In this document: one piece after another, positions 27,284 to 34,684 of the stretch
Layout of the letters: every line of letters begins with the position of its first letter
Numbering within the stretch: position 1 is the stretch's first letter
From: Candidatus Thiodiazotropha sp. (ex Monitilora ramsayi)
GTDB taxonomy: Bacteria > Pseudomonadota > Gammaproteobacteria > Chromatiales > Chromatiaceae
Assembly: GCA_025655595.1 (NCBI GenBank)
Contig: JAHXIO010000002.1
Span: 158,064 to 222,063, forward strand
DNA length: 64,000 bases
Direction: 5' to 3'
Translations under genes and position numbers: made by a program
Notes under the pieces: model-generated
Databases searched by the model: none
Told to the model about the DNA's origin: nothing
Seen by the model: only the letters and a program-made list of their open reading frames with translations

Positions 27284-28752
27284 ACAGCATGGTTGTACTA
27301 CCGCTGGTCCTACCCCTGTTCGGCGCCTTCCTGCTGCCCATCATCATGCGGGCTTCAGTCGGTGTCGGCCTCTGGGTCGGTCCAGCTATTTTGCTCTACG
27401 GCTGTTGGATTCTGGGCAATCAGTGGATCAGCGGCACCGCCATGCCTTTTTCACTGGCGATTGGCGGATTTGCTCCGCCCATGGGCATCAATCTCTATGT
27501 GGATTCCCTGGCCCTGCTGTTTGCATTAGCCGTCCAGCTGCTGGGTCTGATCTTCTGGCCCTTCAAGCTGGACCCGGAAACAGCAAGACGCCAGGCACTA
27601 ATGCTCCTGCTGGTAGCCGCTTCCACCGGACTGGCGCTCTCCGGCGACCTCTTCAATCTCTATGTCTTCTACGAACTGGTGGCCGTCGCCACCTTTGGGT
27701 TGATCTCCGCATCCTCCACCGGTTCGGCCTATGCGGCAACGATCCGATACCTGATACTCAGCGGTATCGGCTCCGTGTTAACCCTACTGGGTATAGCGCT
27801 GATCTACAGCCAGACGGGCACGCTGAATCTGGCGCATCTGGCTCAGCTGGCACCTGAGCAGTTGAACAACAAGCTAGGCCTGACCGCCTTCCTCTCCATC
27901 CTGATCGGTGTGGGTGTCAAGGCAGAACTCTTTCCGGTCAACACCTGGGTACCAGAGGTTTATGCCACTGCTGCCAGTCGTGTCTCCGCCTTTCTGGCCG
28001 GTCTTGTCTCCAAGCTGGCACTACTGATCATCCTGCGCCTGCTGGTACTTATCTTCCATCAACAGGAGGCGATCCAGGTGATGTTGTTTCTCGGCATCCT
28101 GGGTGTCGTCAGCGGCGAGCTTGCCGCCTGGCGCGCTAAAGATATGCGCCGTATGCTCGCCTTCTCCTCCATCGGGCAGCTGGGGATGATCTTCATCGCC
28201 CTGTCGATTCCGGATCAGGCGGGGCTATTGGCGGTGCTGGCGCTCAGCTTCCACCATCTGCTGGTGAAATCGGGTCTCTTCATGCTGGCTGACGGCTGGG
28301 GAGGCGCTATCGAAAATCTCCGCGGCGCCGCAAAGCGCTCACCCTTGGCCGCCATCGTTTTCATTCTCTTCTCCCTCTCATTGATCGGTATGCCCCCGCT
28401 ACCCGGATTCTGGGCCAAGTTCACCCTGATTACTGAGCTTGCCGCGCAAACTTCTCCGCTCTATCTGATCGGTCTTGCGGTCTTCCTCCTCGCAACGGTG
28501 ATCGAGGCGGCCTATCTGTTCCGACTCGCTGCGCTGCTCTACCGGCCAGTATCTGAGGAGAAACCTATCGATACCATTCCCAAACCCGCAGGCGTCTCAC
28601 TCGTTTCAGCATCACTGTTTGGTGTGGGTTTGTTGGCCGCCGCGCTGTTCATCACCCCCGTCGGAGAGTTGCTGAATCATGTGGCAGGACAGGCAGCCAA
28701 TGCGGAGCTCTATATCGATACCGTCCTTGCCGGTACCGGAGGCGGACGATGA
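27280..28752 (+). CDS. mrpD: MrpD/MbxH-like ion-channel subunit
   Basis: A 490-residue antiporter-like subunit with about 14 helices. The key residues are present: Glu in LYVFYELVAVATFGLIS, Lys in GVGVKAELFPVNTWVPEVY, Lys in LAGLVSKLALLIILRLL and Lys in HHLLVKSGLFM. This set suggests a functional proton- or sodium-translocating half channel. It overlaps both neighbours by 4 bp. Confidence 0.9.
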   Translation: MNSMVVLPLVLPLFGAFLLPIIMRASVGVGLWVGPAILLYGCWILGNQWISGTAMPFSLAIGGFAPPMGINLYVDSLALLFALAVQLLGLIFWPFKLDPETARRQALMLLLVAASTGLALSGDLFNLYVFYELVAVATFGLISASSTGSAYAATIRYLILSGIGSVLTLLGIALIYSQTGTLNLAHLAQLAPEQLNNKLGLTAFLSILIGVGVKAELFPVNTWVPEVYATAASRVSAFLAGLVSKLALLIILRLLVLIFHQQEAIQVMLFLGILGVVSGELAAWRAKDMRRMLAFSSIGQLGMIFIALSIPDQAGLLAVLALSFHHLLVKSGLFMLADGWGGAIENLRGAAKRSPLAAIVFILFSLSLIGMPPLPGFWAKFTLITELAAQTSPLYLIGLAVFLLATVIEAAYLFRLAALLYRPVSEEKPIDTIPKPAGVSLVSASLFGVGLLAAALFITPVGELLNHVAGQAANAELYIDTVLAGTGGGR

Positions 28753-30626
28753 CCCTGACGCTTTTAGACGAACTCCTGCTCTTTTCCGGTGTGACCGTGC
28801 TTGTTGCTCTTTTCCTAGGACGGCGGCTGCCTGCCGGGTGGATGGTGACGATTCTCTACGGTATCCAGCTCCTCAGCCTGTTGAAAATGGCGCCGCTTGG
28901 TTACGGCGGCGACCCCATCCCATCCACTTTGATCCTCGAGGTGATGGGACAGACCCTCTCCTGGCGCTTCGATGCCCTCAGCTGGTACTTCGCCCTGATC
29001 ACACTGGGTTCAGCGTTGTTAAGCAGCTGGTACGCCTGCGGTGAGTGGGAACAGCGCTTTCGTCAGGCGGGCGGTAATGTCTGGCTCTTCCATCTGGCCA
29101 TGGCGTTGAACGTCTTCAGTATGTTGATCCTGCTGGCCAGCGGCGACCTGCTCTCGCTCTTCATCGGCTGGGAGCTGGTAAGTTGGGCCGGCTTTCTACT
29201 CATGGCTATGGCCGGCGGTGTGGCCACACGGGCCGCCATGCGCTATATCACCTATGCCATGGTCGGTGCGATGGCCATCTTCGGCGGGATCGCACTGGTC
29301 TACGTCTCCGCCGGTTCCCTGCAGTACGACGCCATCCTCACCGCCGTCAGCCAAATGGGTACCCCTCATCTCTGGATGCTGGTGATCCTCTTCAGCGCCG
29401 GCTTCGGTATCAAGATGGGACTGATGCCCTTCCACCTCTGGCAGGCGCCCGCCTATGCGGAGACACCAGGACCAGGCAGTGCCTTTCTCGGCGCCATCTC
29501 CTCTCGCATGGGACTGTTCGCCATCCTCCTGGTGCTGGTGAAACTCTTCGGCATCGTCAACATCGAGAGTCTGAAGATCCCCTTCACTCTGATAGATGCA
29601 CGGGACCTGCTGGCCTGGATCGCGGTCTTCACCATCATCTTCCCCACCTTCACAGCGATGAAGCAGAACGACGCCCGTGAACTGCTGGCCTGGCACGGCA
29701 TTGGGCAGGGCGGATACATGCTGCTCGGCCTTGTGGTGGCCGATGCCATGGGCGCCGCAGGCGGATTACTGCATGTTTTCAATCACGCCACCTATCAGGC
29801 GGCGCTCTTCATGGCGGTCACCGCGGTCATCCATCGCACCGGCACATCGGATCTCAACAAACTGGGTGGGCTGGTGGTACGCATGCCCCTCTCCTTCATG
29901 GTGCTGCTGGTCGGCATCATCGGCCTGGCAGGGCTGCCGCCCATGAACGGCTTCGTCTCCAAGTGGCTGGTCTATCGTTCACTGCTGAACGAAGGCATGC
30001 CCCTGCTCTTCGTGGCTGCGGTGATCGGCACCCTGGGCACCATCCTCTCGGTCTATAAGCTGATCCATAATATCTTTCTCGGTCAGCTACGCGTCGAGCA
30101 TGAGCACATCAAGGAGGCCCCCTGGAGCATGATGATCCCGATGCTGATCCTGGCCGCCATCATCTTCATTACCGGCCTGCTGCCGGGTATCCCCTTGGCC
30201 TGGGTGGCCTCTGTACAAGAGGCGGTGGGTTTGTCGGTACCGAACTACACCCTCGGCGGCGTCGAATCCGCCAGCGGTTCTCTCGACATGATCTGGGTCA
30301 TCGGCGTGCTCTTCGCGGGCTTCGGTATCGGTGCCCTGGTCTTCTACTCCGCGGGCAAGAGCAAAAGGGTGCATCAACTCGACAACTATGCCGGTGGACA
30401 CTTCCTCACCGCCGACATCCGCTATCAATACAGCGACAACTTCTACGCCGGTCTGATGCATTTGATCGGCGGCTGGTATCGCGGCAGTTTCCTCTGGCTG
30501 GAGAAGAGCGTGAAGTCGCTGGTCGAGTTTCTGTCGCTCGGCATGCAGGGGATCTACCGGCGTGCCAATGCGGAGTTCTATCTCTTAAGCACGGCGCTTT
30601 TCGTCATTGCCTGGGTGGTGATCTGA
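28749..30626 (+). CDS. Second large antiporter-like subunit (MbxH'-like)
   Basis: A 625-residue protein with about 15-16 helices, longer than the preceding MrpD-like subunit and probably carrying a C-terminal helix extension as in MbxH'/HyfB/NuoL-type proteins. It has Glu in LFIGWELVSWAGFLL, Lys in AGFGIKMGLMPFHLWQAPAYAE, and SSRMGLFAILL where MrpD has SK, so the TM8 lysine appears to be Arg. The final 70 residues (after KRVHQLDNYAGGHFLT) form a soluble stretch plus a last helix. Two different large channels in series is the MBX/MBS arrangement. Confidence 0.85.
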   Translation: MTLTLLDELLLFSGVTVLVALFLGRRLPAGWMVTILYGIQLLSLLKMAPLGYGGDPIPSTLILEVMGQTLSWRFDALSWYFALITLGSALLSSWYACGEWEQRFRQAGGNVWLFHLAMALNVFSMLILLASGDLLSLFIGWELVSWAGFLLMAMAGGVATRAAMRYITYAMVGAMAIFGGIALVYVSAGSLQYDAILTAVSQMGTPHLWMLVILFSAGFGIKMGLMPFHLWQAPAYAETPGPGSAFLGAISSRMGLFAILLVLVKLFGIVNIESLKIPFTLIDARDLLAWIAVFTIIFPTFTAMKQNDARELLAWHGIGQGGYMLLGLVVADAMGAAGGLLHVFNHATYQAALFMAVTAVIHRTGTSDLNKLGGLVVRMPLSFMVLLVGIIGLAGLPPMNGFVSKWLVYRSLLNEGMPLLFVAAVIGTLGTILSVYKLIHNIFLGQLRVEHEHIKEAPWSMMIPMLILAAIIFITGLLPGIPLAWVASVQEAVGLSVPNYTLGGVESASGSLDMIWVIGVLFAGFGIGALVFYSAGKSKRVHQLDNYAGGHFLTADIRYQYSDNFYAGLMHLIGGWYRGSFLWLEKSVKSLVEFLSLGMQGIYRRANAEFYLLSTALFVIAWVVI

Positions 30627-31522
30627 TGGCTCCCCTAGAACTGATAATCGAACTGGTTCTGATGCCGCTGGTCGCGTTCATCGTCGGCCTGATGATGGTA
30701 TTGATGATGCGGCGCATCGCCGCCAAGCTGCAGCGTCGAGTGGGCCCCCCCTTTTTCCAGCCTCTCTACGACATCGTCAAGCTGCACGGCAAGCGGACGC
30801 AGGTCTCCCACGGCATGATCCATGATATCGGCATCGTCATGGCCATGGGCGGTTACATTGCGGCGGAGACGCTATTGCCCGTGCCTGGTATGAATGGCAT
30901 TGCAGAGAAAGGCGGCATCATCACGCTGCTCTATCTGATGATGATCCCTTCGCTGGGTCTCGCCCTGGGTGTGGGGCAGTGCGCCAACCCCAATGGATCG
31001 ATCGGCATCGCCAGGGCACTTACTGCCATGCTGGCCTACGACATCCCGCTGGTCATAGTGGTCTTCGGTGTGGCCTATGCTGCAGGGACCACCAACCTGG
31101 TGGAAATCATCGCCACCCAGCAGGCAGGCGGATTTGAGACCTGGGGCGCCGTGCAGATGCCGTTGTTGGCTATCGCAGGCCTGATCGCCATGCACGCCTC
31201 GCTCGGCAAGCAACCCTTTGAGATCTACATCGCACCGGCGGAGATCGCCACCGGTCCGATGGTGGAGATGGGCGGAAAATACCTGGGCGGTCTCTTCGTG
31301 ATGCAGAGTTTTCAGCTCTACACCACATCGGTGCTCTACGTCAGCCTCTTTCTCGGCGGCGGCACAACCTGGTTCGATTTCCTGCTGAAGAGTTTCCTGG
31401 TACTGGCCATTCCGGTCAGCATCGCCTATCTGTTCCCCCGCTACCGGACAGAGGATCTGTTGCGTCTGATGTGGAAATGGCCGGTGATGCTGGGGCTGAT
31501 TGGTATTGCCTTTGTTATGTAA
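30626..31522 (+). CDS. NuoH/MbxM-like membrane anchor subunit
   Basis: A 298-residue NuoH/HyfC/MbhM-family protein with about eight helices, linking the soluble redox arm to the ion channels. RRVGPPFFQPLYDIVKLHGK, QPFEIYIAPAEIATGPMVEMGGKY (carrying the quinone/E-channel acidic residues) and the C-terminal RYRTEDLLRLMWKWP are typical. Its spacing to the previous gene is a 1-bp overlap. The gap to the next gene is 148 bp, filled by an AT-armed repeat element. Confidence 0.9.
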   Translation: MAPLELIIELVLMPLVAFIVGLMMVLMMRRIAAKLQRRVGPPFFQPLYDIVKLHGKRTQVSHGMIHDIGIVMAMGGYIAAETLLPVPGMNGIAEKGGIITLLYLMMIPSLGLALGVGQCANPNGSIGIARALTAMLAYDIPLVIVVFGVAYAAGTTNLVEIIATQQAGGFETWGAVQMPLLAIAGLIAMHASLGKQPFEIYIAPAEIATGPMVEMGGKYLGGLFVMQSFQLYTTSVLYVSLFLGGGTTWFDFLLKSFLVLAIPVSIAYLFPRYRTEDLLRLMWKWPVMLGLIGIAFVM

Positions 31523-31533
31523 CATTTTTTATT

Positions 31534-31656
31534 AATTTTGAATTGTGAATTTTGAATGTTGAATTGATGTGTGTGCTTCGCGCACATCCTTTTCAAATAG
31601 AACGTGAGCGCAGCGGACACCGATAATTCAAAATTCATAATTAAAAATTCAAAATT
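31534..31656. repeat. AT-armed twin-hairpin element, copy 1
   Basis: Between the NuoH- and NuoB-like genes. The left arm is made of TTTTGAAT/GTGAATTTTGAATG words (31534-31566) and the right arm of ATTCAAAATTCATAATT words (31625-31656). In between are two small hairpins (TGTGCTTCGCGCACA and a second around GTGAGCGCAGCGGACAC). The two arms are complementary overall. Confidence 0.85.
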
Positions 31657-31670
31657 ACACAGGAGCCTTT

Positions 31671-32384
31671 ATGAGCTCGATAAAACAGATTCCGGTCATC
31701 GAAGAGAAGAGAACCAATCCCCTCGCCCGGGTATTCGACGAACTGGTGCGCTTCTGCCGCTCCCGTTCTCTCTTTCTCCTCCACTACTGTACCGGTTGCG
31801 GCGCCATTGAACTGCCGCCAGCCATGACTTCCCGTTTCGATATGGAGCGACTGGGCATACAACCGATGGTATCGCCACGTCAGGCCGACATTCTTCTGAT
31901 CACCGGTTATGTCTCGATCAAAACATTGAAGCGGGTCATCCTGACCTATGAACAGATGGGTTCTCCCAAGTATGTCATCGGTATCTGCTCCTGCACCGTC
32001 AACGGCGGTATGTATTGGCAGAGCTACGCCACCGCAAAGAAACTGGACGAGTATATGCCGGTGGATCTCTACATCGCCGGCTGTATGCCCCGTCCCGAGG
32101 CAGTGATCGAAGGTCTGCAACAGCTAATGCAAAGGATCAAGACCGGAGAAGCCAAAGGCTGGGAAGACTACTATCGGAACTACGACTACTACCTCGGCAA
32201 TCAACAGAAGCTTTTCGGCAACGACTGGCAAACCCCTACAGATGTGATCACCGAAGCCAAGCACTATGATCTCCTCGGCGAAGGCACGTTGGGTGAACAC
32301 ACTGCGCTGCTGGAACAACATCAACAACCGCTCGAGGCGCTCGAAATGCGACTGGGTCATCAAGTGAAGGAGCCCGCAGAATGA
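31671..32384 (+). CDS. NuoB/MbxJ-like [4Fe-4S] subunit
   Basis: A 237-residue small-subunit protein. The iron-sulfur ligands appear as Cys40 and Cys43 in HYCTGCGAIELP, Cys108 in CSCTVNGGMYWQSY and Cys138 in AGCMPRPEAVIEG. The Cys-x2-Cys first motif is that of group 4 hydrogenase small subunits and MBX/MBS proteins, whereas complex I NuoB has adjacent cysteines. It would carry the cluster next to the active site. AGGAG lies 7 bases before the ATG, just right of the repeat element. It overlaps the next gene by 4 bp. Confidence 0.9.
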   Translation: MSSIKQIPVIEEKRTNPLARVFDELVRFCRSRSLFLLHYCTGCGAIELPPAMTSRFDMERLGIQPMVSPRQADILLITGYVSIKTLKRVILTYEQMGSPKYVIGICSCTVNGGMYWQSYATAKKLDEYMPVDLYIAGCMPRPEAVIEGLQQLMQRIKTGEAKGWEDYYRNYDYYLGNQQKLFGNDWQTPTDVITEAKHYDLLGEGTLGEHTALLEQHQQPLEALEMRLGHQVKEPAE

Positions 32385-32950
32385 GCAAGGAGATTGCCCA
32401 CTGGCTGGATAACCTGCTGGAAGAGATCGAAGGCATCAAGGTACGGCGCAAAAGCAGCCGACGGGTGCGCGTGGATGTCCCTGCCGACGCCCTGCCCGCC
32501 CTGTTGGAACTACTGCAGGGCCGCGCCGGATATATCCATCTCTCTGCCATCAGTTGCGTCGACTGGATCGAAGAGGAAGAGTTCGAACTGGTCTACCATG
32601 TCTGGTCCTACGAGAGCCATTCACTGGTCTCGGCACATATCCGCATCGCCCGCGACCCCGGCGTCTATCTCTCGGTCTACGACCTCTATCAACCTGCCGC
32701 ATTCTTTGAACGCGATATTCATGAGATGTACGGCATCCACTTCGAAGGCAGTCCCAACATGGAGAAGTTTATCCTCACCGAATGGAACGGCCCGCCTCCC
32801 ATGCGCAAGGAGTTCGACAGCGAGGCCTATATCAACGAGCACCTGAGCTGGCAGAACTACAACCCGGAGTGGTTGCAGGAGCTGATTGCGGAAGGCGGAG
32901 GCATCATTATTCCGCCTGAAGAACAGCGGTTCAGTCAGAAGAAGAAGTAA
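32381..32950 (+). CDS. NuoC/MbxK-like subunit
   Basis: A 189-residue NuoC (30-kDa) family protein. The C-terminal motif YQPAAFFERDIHEMYGIHFEGSPN (around residues 105-128) is the classical NuoC signature. It stabilises the NuoD-like large subunit in the peripheral arm. It overlaps the NuoB-like gene by 4 bp and is separated from the NuoD-like gene by a 136-bp gap that holds copy 2 of the AT-armed element. Confidence 0.9.
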   Translation: MSKEIAHWLDNLLEEIEGIKVRRKSSRRVRVDVPADALPALLELLQGRAGYIHLSAISCVDWIEEEEFELVYHVWSYESHSLVSAHIRIARDPGVYLSVYDLYQPAAFFERDIHEMYGIHFEGSPNMEKFILTEWNGPPPMRKEFDSEAYINEHLSWQNYNPEWLQELIAEGGGIIIPPEEQRFSQKKK

Positions 32951-33070
32951 TGTTGAATTTTCAATTAGTAATTTTGAATTTCGGTGTTCGCTGTGCTCAC
33001 ACTGTATTTAAAAAGATTGTGTGCAAAGCACACACTTCAATTCAACATTCAAAATTCATAACTCATAATT
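32951..33070. repeat. AT-armed twin-hairpin element, copy 2
   Basis: Between the NuoC- and NuoD-like genes, starting right at the NuoC stop. The left arm has TTGAATTTTC and AATTTTGAATT. The inner hairpins are GTGTTCGCTGTGCTCACAC and TGTGTGCAAAGCACACA. The right arm has ATTCAACATTCAAAATTCAT. Same architecture as copies 1, 4 and 5. Confidence 0.85.
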
Positions 33071-33086
33071 AGCGAGCAACGCGAGC

Positions 33087-34229
33087 ATGAGACCGGAAAA
33101 CTACGAAGCCCAGAGACAGCCGCCGAGTAATGAGTTCGAACTCAACTTCGGTCCCAATCATCCGGGTATTGAAGGTAACTATGCGCTCAAGCTGAAGTTG
33201 CACGGCGATCAGGTTGTCGAGGCGAAGGCAGATGGCGGCTATCTGCATCGCGGCTTCGAAAAGCTGATGGAACAACGGCTGTGGATCCAAAACATCGCCC
33301 TGGTGCCACGGATCTGCGTCCCCGACCCCTCCCCCATGGAGCTCTGTTACTCCATGGCGGTGGAGCAACTCTGTGGCCTTGAAGTGCCTGAGCGCGCCCA
33401 GTGGATCCGGGTCATGCAACTGGAACTCTCCCGCATCGCTGCTCATCTCTTCACCTTCGGCGGCCATGCAGCCACCACCGGCATGTACAGCACCATGTAC
33501 TGGGGTGTGGCGGATCGTGACCTGTTGCTCGACCTGTTCGAAGAGTTTACCGGTGGCCGGGTCTACAGCATCTATAACATCCCCGGCGGTGTTCGCCGGG
33601 AATTACCGGATGGTTTTCTGCAACGGGTCAGCGAGACCCTCGACTATCTCGAATCCCGCCTGCCCGATTACGACAACCTTTTTTTCAAAAATCAGGTCTT
33701 CGTACGCCGGGCCAAGGGCGTCGGCGTCATGAGCCAGGAACAGGCCCTCGCCTGGGGCGTGACCGGCCCCAATCTGAGAGCCACCGGTCTGGCTTTCGAT
33801 GTACGTCGCGACGATCCCTATCTGGTCTACGACCAGCTTGAGTTCGAGATACCCACCGAAGAGAGCGGCGATGCCTGGGCCCGCACTCTGGTCCGTCGCC
33901 TCGAACTTGTGCAGAGCATCCGTATCCTGCGCCAGGTTGTTGAGGCCCTACCCGACATACGCGGTCCGATTCGAGCGCCGATACCCAACCCTTTGGCCTG
34001 GAATGTTCCCGCTGGTGAGGTCTATACCCGAGTCGAGTCATCCAAGGGAGAGACCTGCTACTTCGTCGTTTCGAACGGCGGCCCCAAGCCCTATCGGGTA
34101 CACGTACGCGGTCCCTCCTCCATGCACGCGGTGCAAGTATTGGAAAAAATGTCGGTCGGATCCCGTATCGAAGACATTGCGCAAACGATGTTTTCACTCG
34201 ATGCCTGTCCACCGGAAGTGGACCGGTAA
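33087..34229 (+). CDS. NuoD/MbxL-like large subunit with degenerate [NiFe] motifs
   Basis: A 380-residue protein of the NuoD/[NiFe]-hydrogenase large-subunit family (FGPNHPGIEGNYALKL, DGGYLHRGFEKLMEQ). At the N-terminal ligand site it reads Arg-Ile-Cys77-Val-Pro-Asp80, and at the C-terminal site Leu-Asp-Ala-Cys374-Pro-Pro-Glu377. So the first cysteine of each Cys-x2-Cys pair is kept, and the second (bridging) cysteine is replaced by an acidic residue. A normal NiFe site is therefore impossible, yet it is not a plain complex I NuoD either. That intermediate state is known for MBX/MBS-type complexes. Its substrate, perhaps sulfane sulfur, cannot be read from sequence. Confidence 0.9.
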   Translation: MRPENYEAQRQPPSNEFELNFGPNHPGIEGNYALKLKLHGDQVVEAKADGGYLHRGFEKLMEQRLWIQNIALVPRICVPDPSPMELCYSMAVEQLCGLEVPERAQWIRVMQLELSRIAAHLFTFGGHAATTGMYSTMYWGVADRDLLLDLFEEFTGGRVYSIYNIPGGVRRELPDGFLQRVSETLDYLESRLPDYDNLFFKNQVFVRRAKGVGVMSQEQALAWGVTGPNLRATGLAFDVRRDDPYLVYDQLEFEIPTEESGDAWARTLVRRLELVQSIRILRQVVEALPDIRGPIRAPIPNPLAWNVPAGEVYTRVESSKGETCYFVVSNGGPKPYRVHVRGPSSMHAVQVLEKMSVGSRIEDIAQTMFSLDACPPEVDR

Positions 34230-34684
34230 TTTTGAATTGTGAATTTTGAATGTTGAATTGAAGAGGAGCCCACGGTGGATTCGACAGGGAATGTCGTTAG
34301 AGAAAAGAGTTTTTTATTTGCCGTACGTATTGTAAATCTTGAACGGTATCTCTGTAGAAATCACAAAGAGTATGTGCTTTCAAAACAGCTGGTACGATCA
34401 GGAACTAGTATTGGCGCGAATATCGAAGAGGCTCTGGCAGGACAGAGCCGAAGGGATTTCATAGCAAAAATGGCAATTGCCTCTAAAGAAACTAGAGAGA
34501 CCTGCTATTGGATTCGCTTGTTGATAGCCACTGGATATTTGAATAAAGAGAGAACTGCTGTGAAAACCTTGCAAAGTGATTGCGAAGAACTGACCAAGCT
34601 TTTGACTTCCATTGTCAAAACTAGCCAAGAGAATTAGCCAATGGCAAAGCCAATTCAAAATTCAAAATTTAACATTCAAAATTC
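34230..34684. repeat. AT-armed element, copy 3, carrying a four-helix-bundle gene
   Basis: The left arm (34230-34260, with TTGTGAATTTTGAATGTTG) begins immediately at the stop of the NuoD-like gene. The right arm (34652-34684, ATTCAAAATTCAAAATTTAAC and so on) lies inside the start of the next gene. Between them is not the pair of small hairpins but the 34275-34637 coding region. This suggests that the hairpin copies are miniature, non-coding relatives of a larger gene-bearing element. Confidence 0.75.
34275..34637 (+). CDS. Four-helix-bundle protein (S23 / 23S rRNA IVP family)
   Basis: A 120-residue all-helical protein: KSFLFAVRIVNLERYL, the hallmark QLVRSGTSIGANIEEALAG, then DFIAKMAIASKETRETCYWIRLL. 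These are the signature of the four-helix-bundle family first seen in intervening sequences of 23S rRNA genes and related to the Avd proteins of diversity-generating retroelements. The start is GTG at 34275 with AGGAG 6 bases upstream. It is lower in GC than the surrounding operon genes and is unrelated to respiration. It lies inside the AT-armed repeat and so appears to be cargo. Molecular function is unknown. Confidence 0.9.
   Translation: MDSTGNVVREKSFLFAVRIVNLERYLCRNHKEYVLSKQLVRSGTSIGANIEEALAGQSRRDFIAKMAIASKETRETCYWIRLLIATGYLNKERTAVKTLQSDCEELTKLLTSIVKTSQEN

Noticed and set aside
33087..34229. Interpretation as a group 4 [NiFe] hydrogenase
   Set aside because: Two of the four NiFe-ligand cysteines are Asp or Glu and no maturation genes are nearby.
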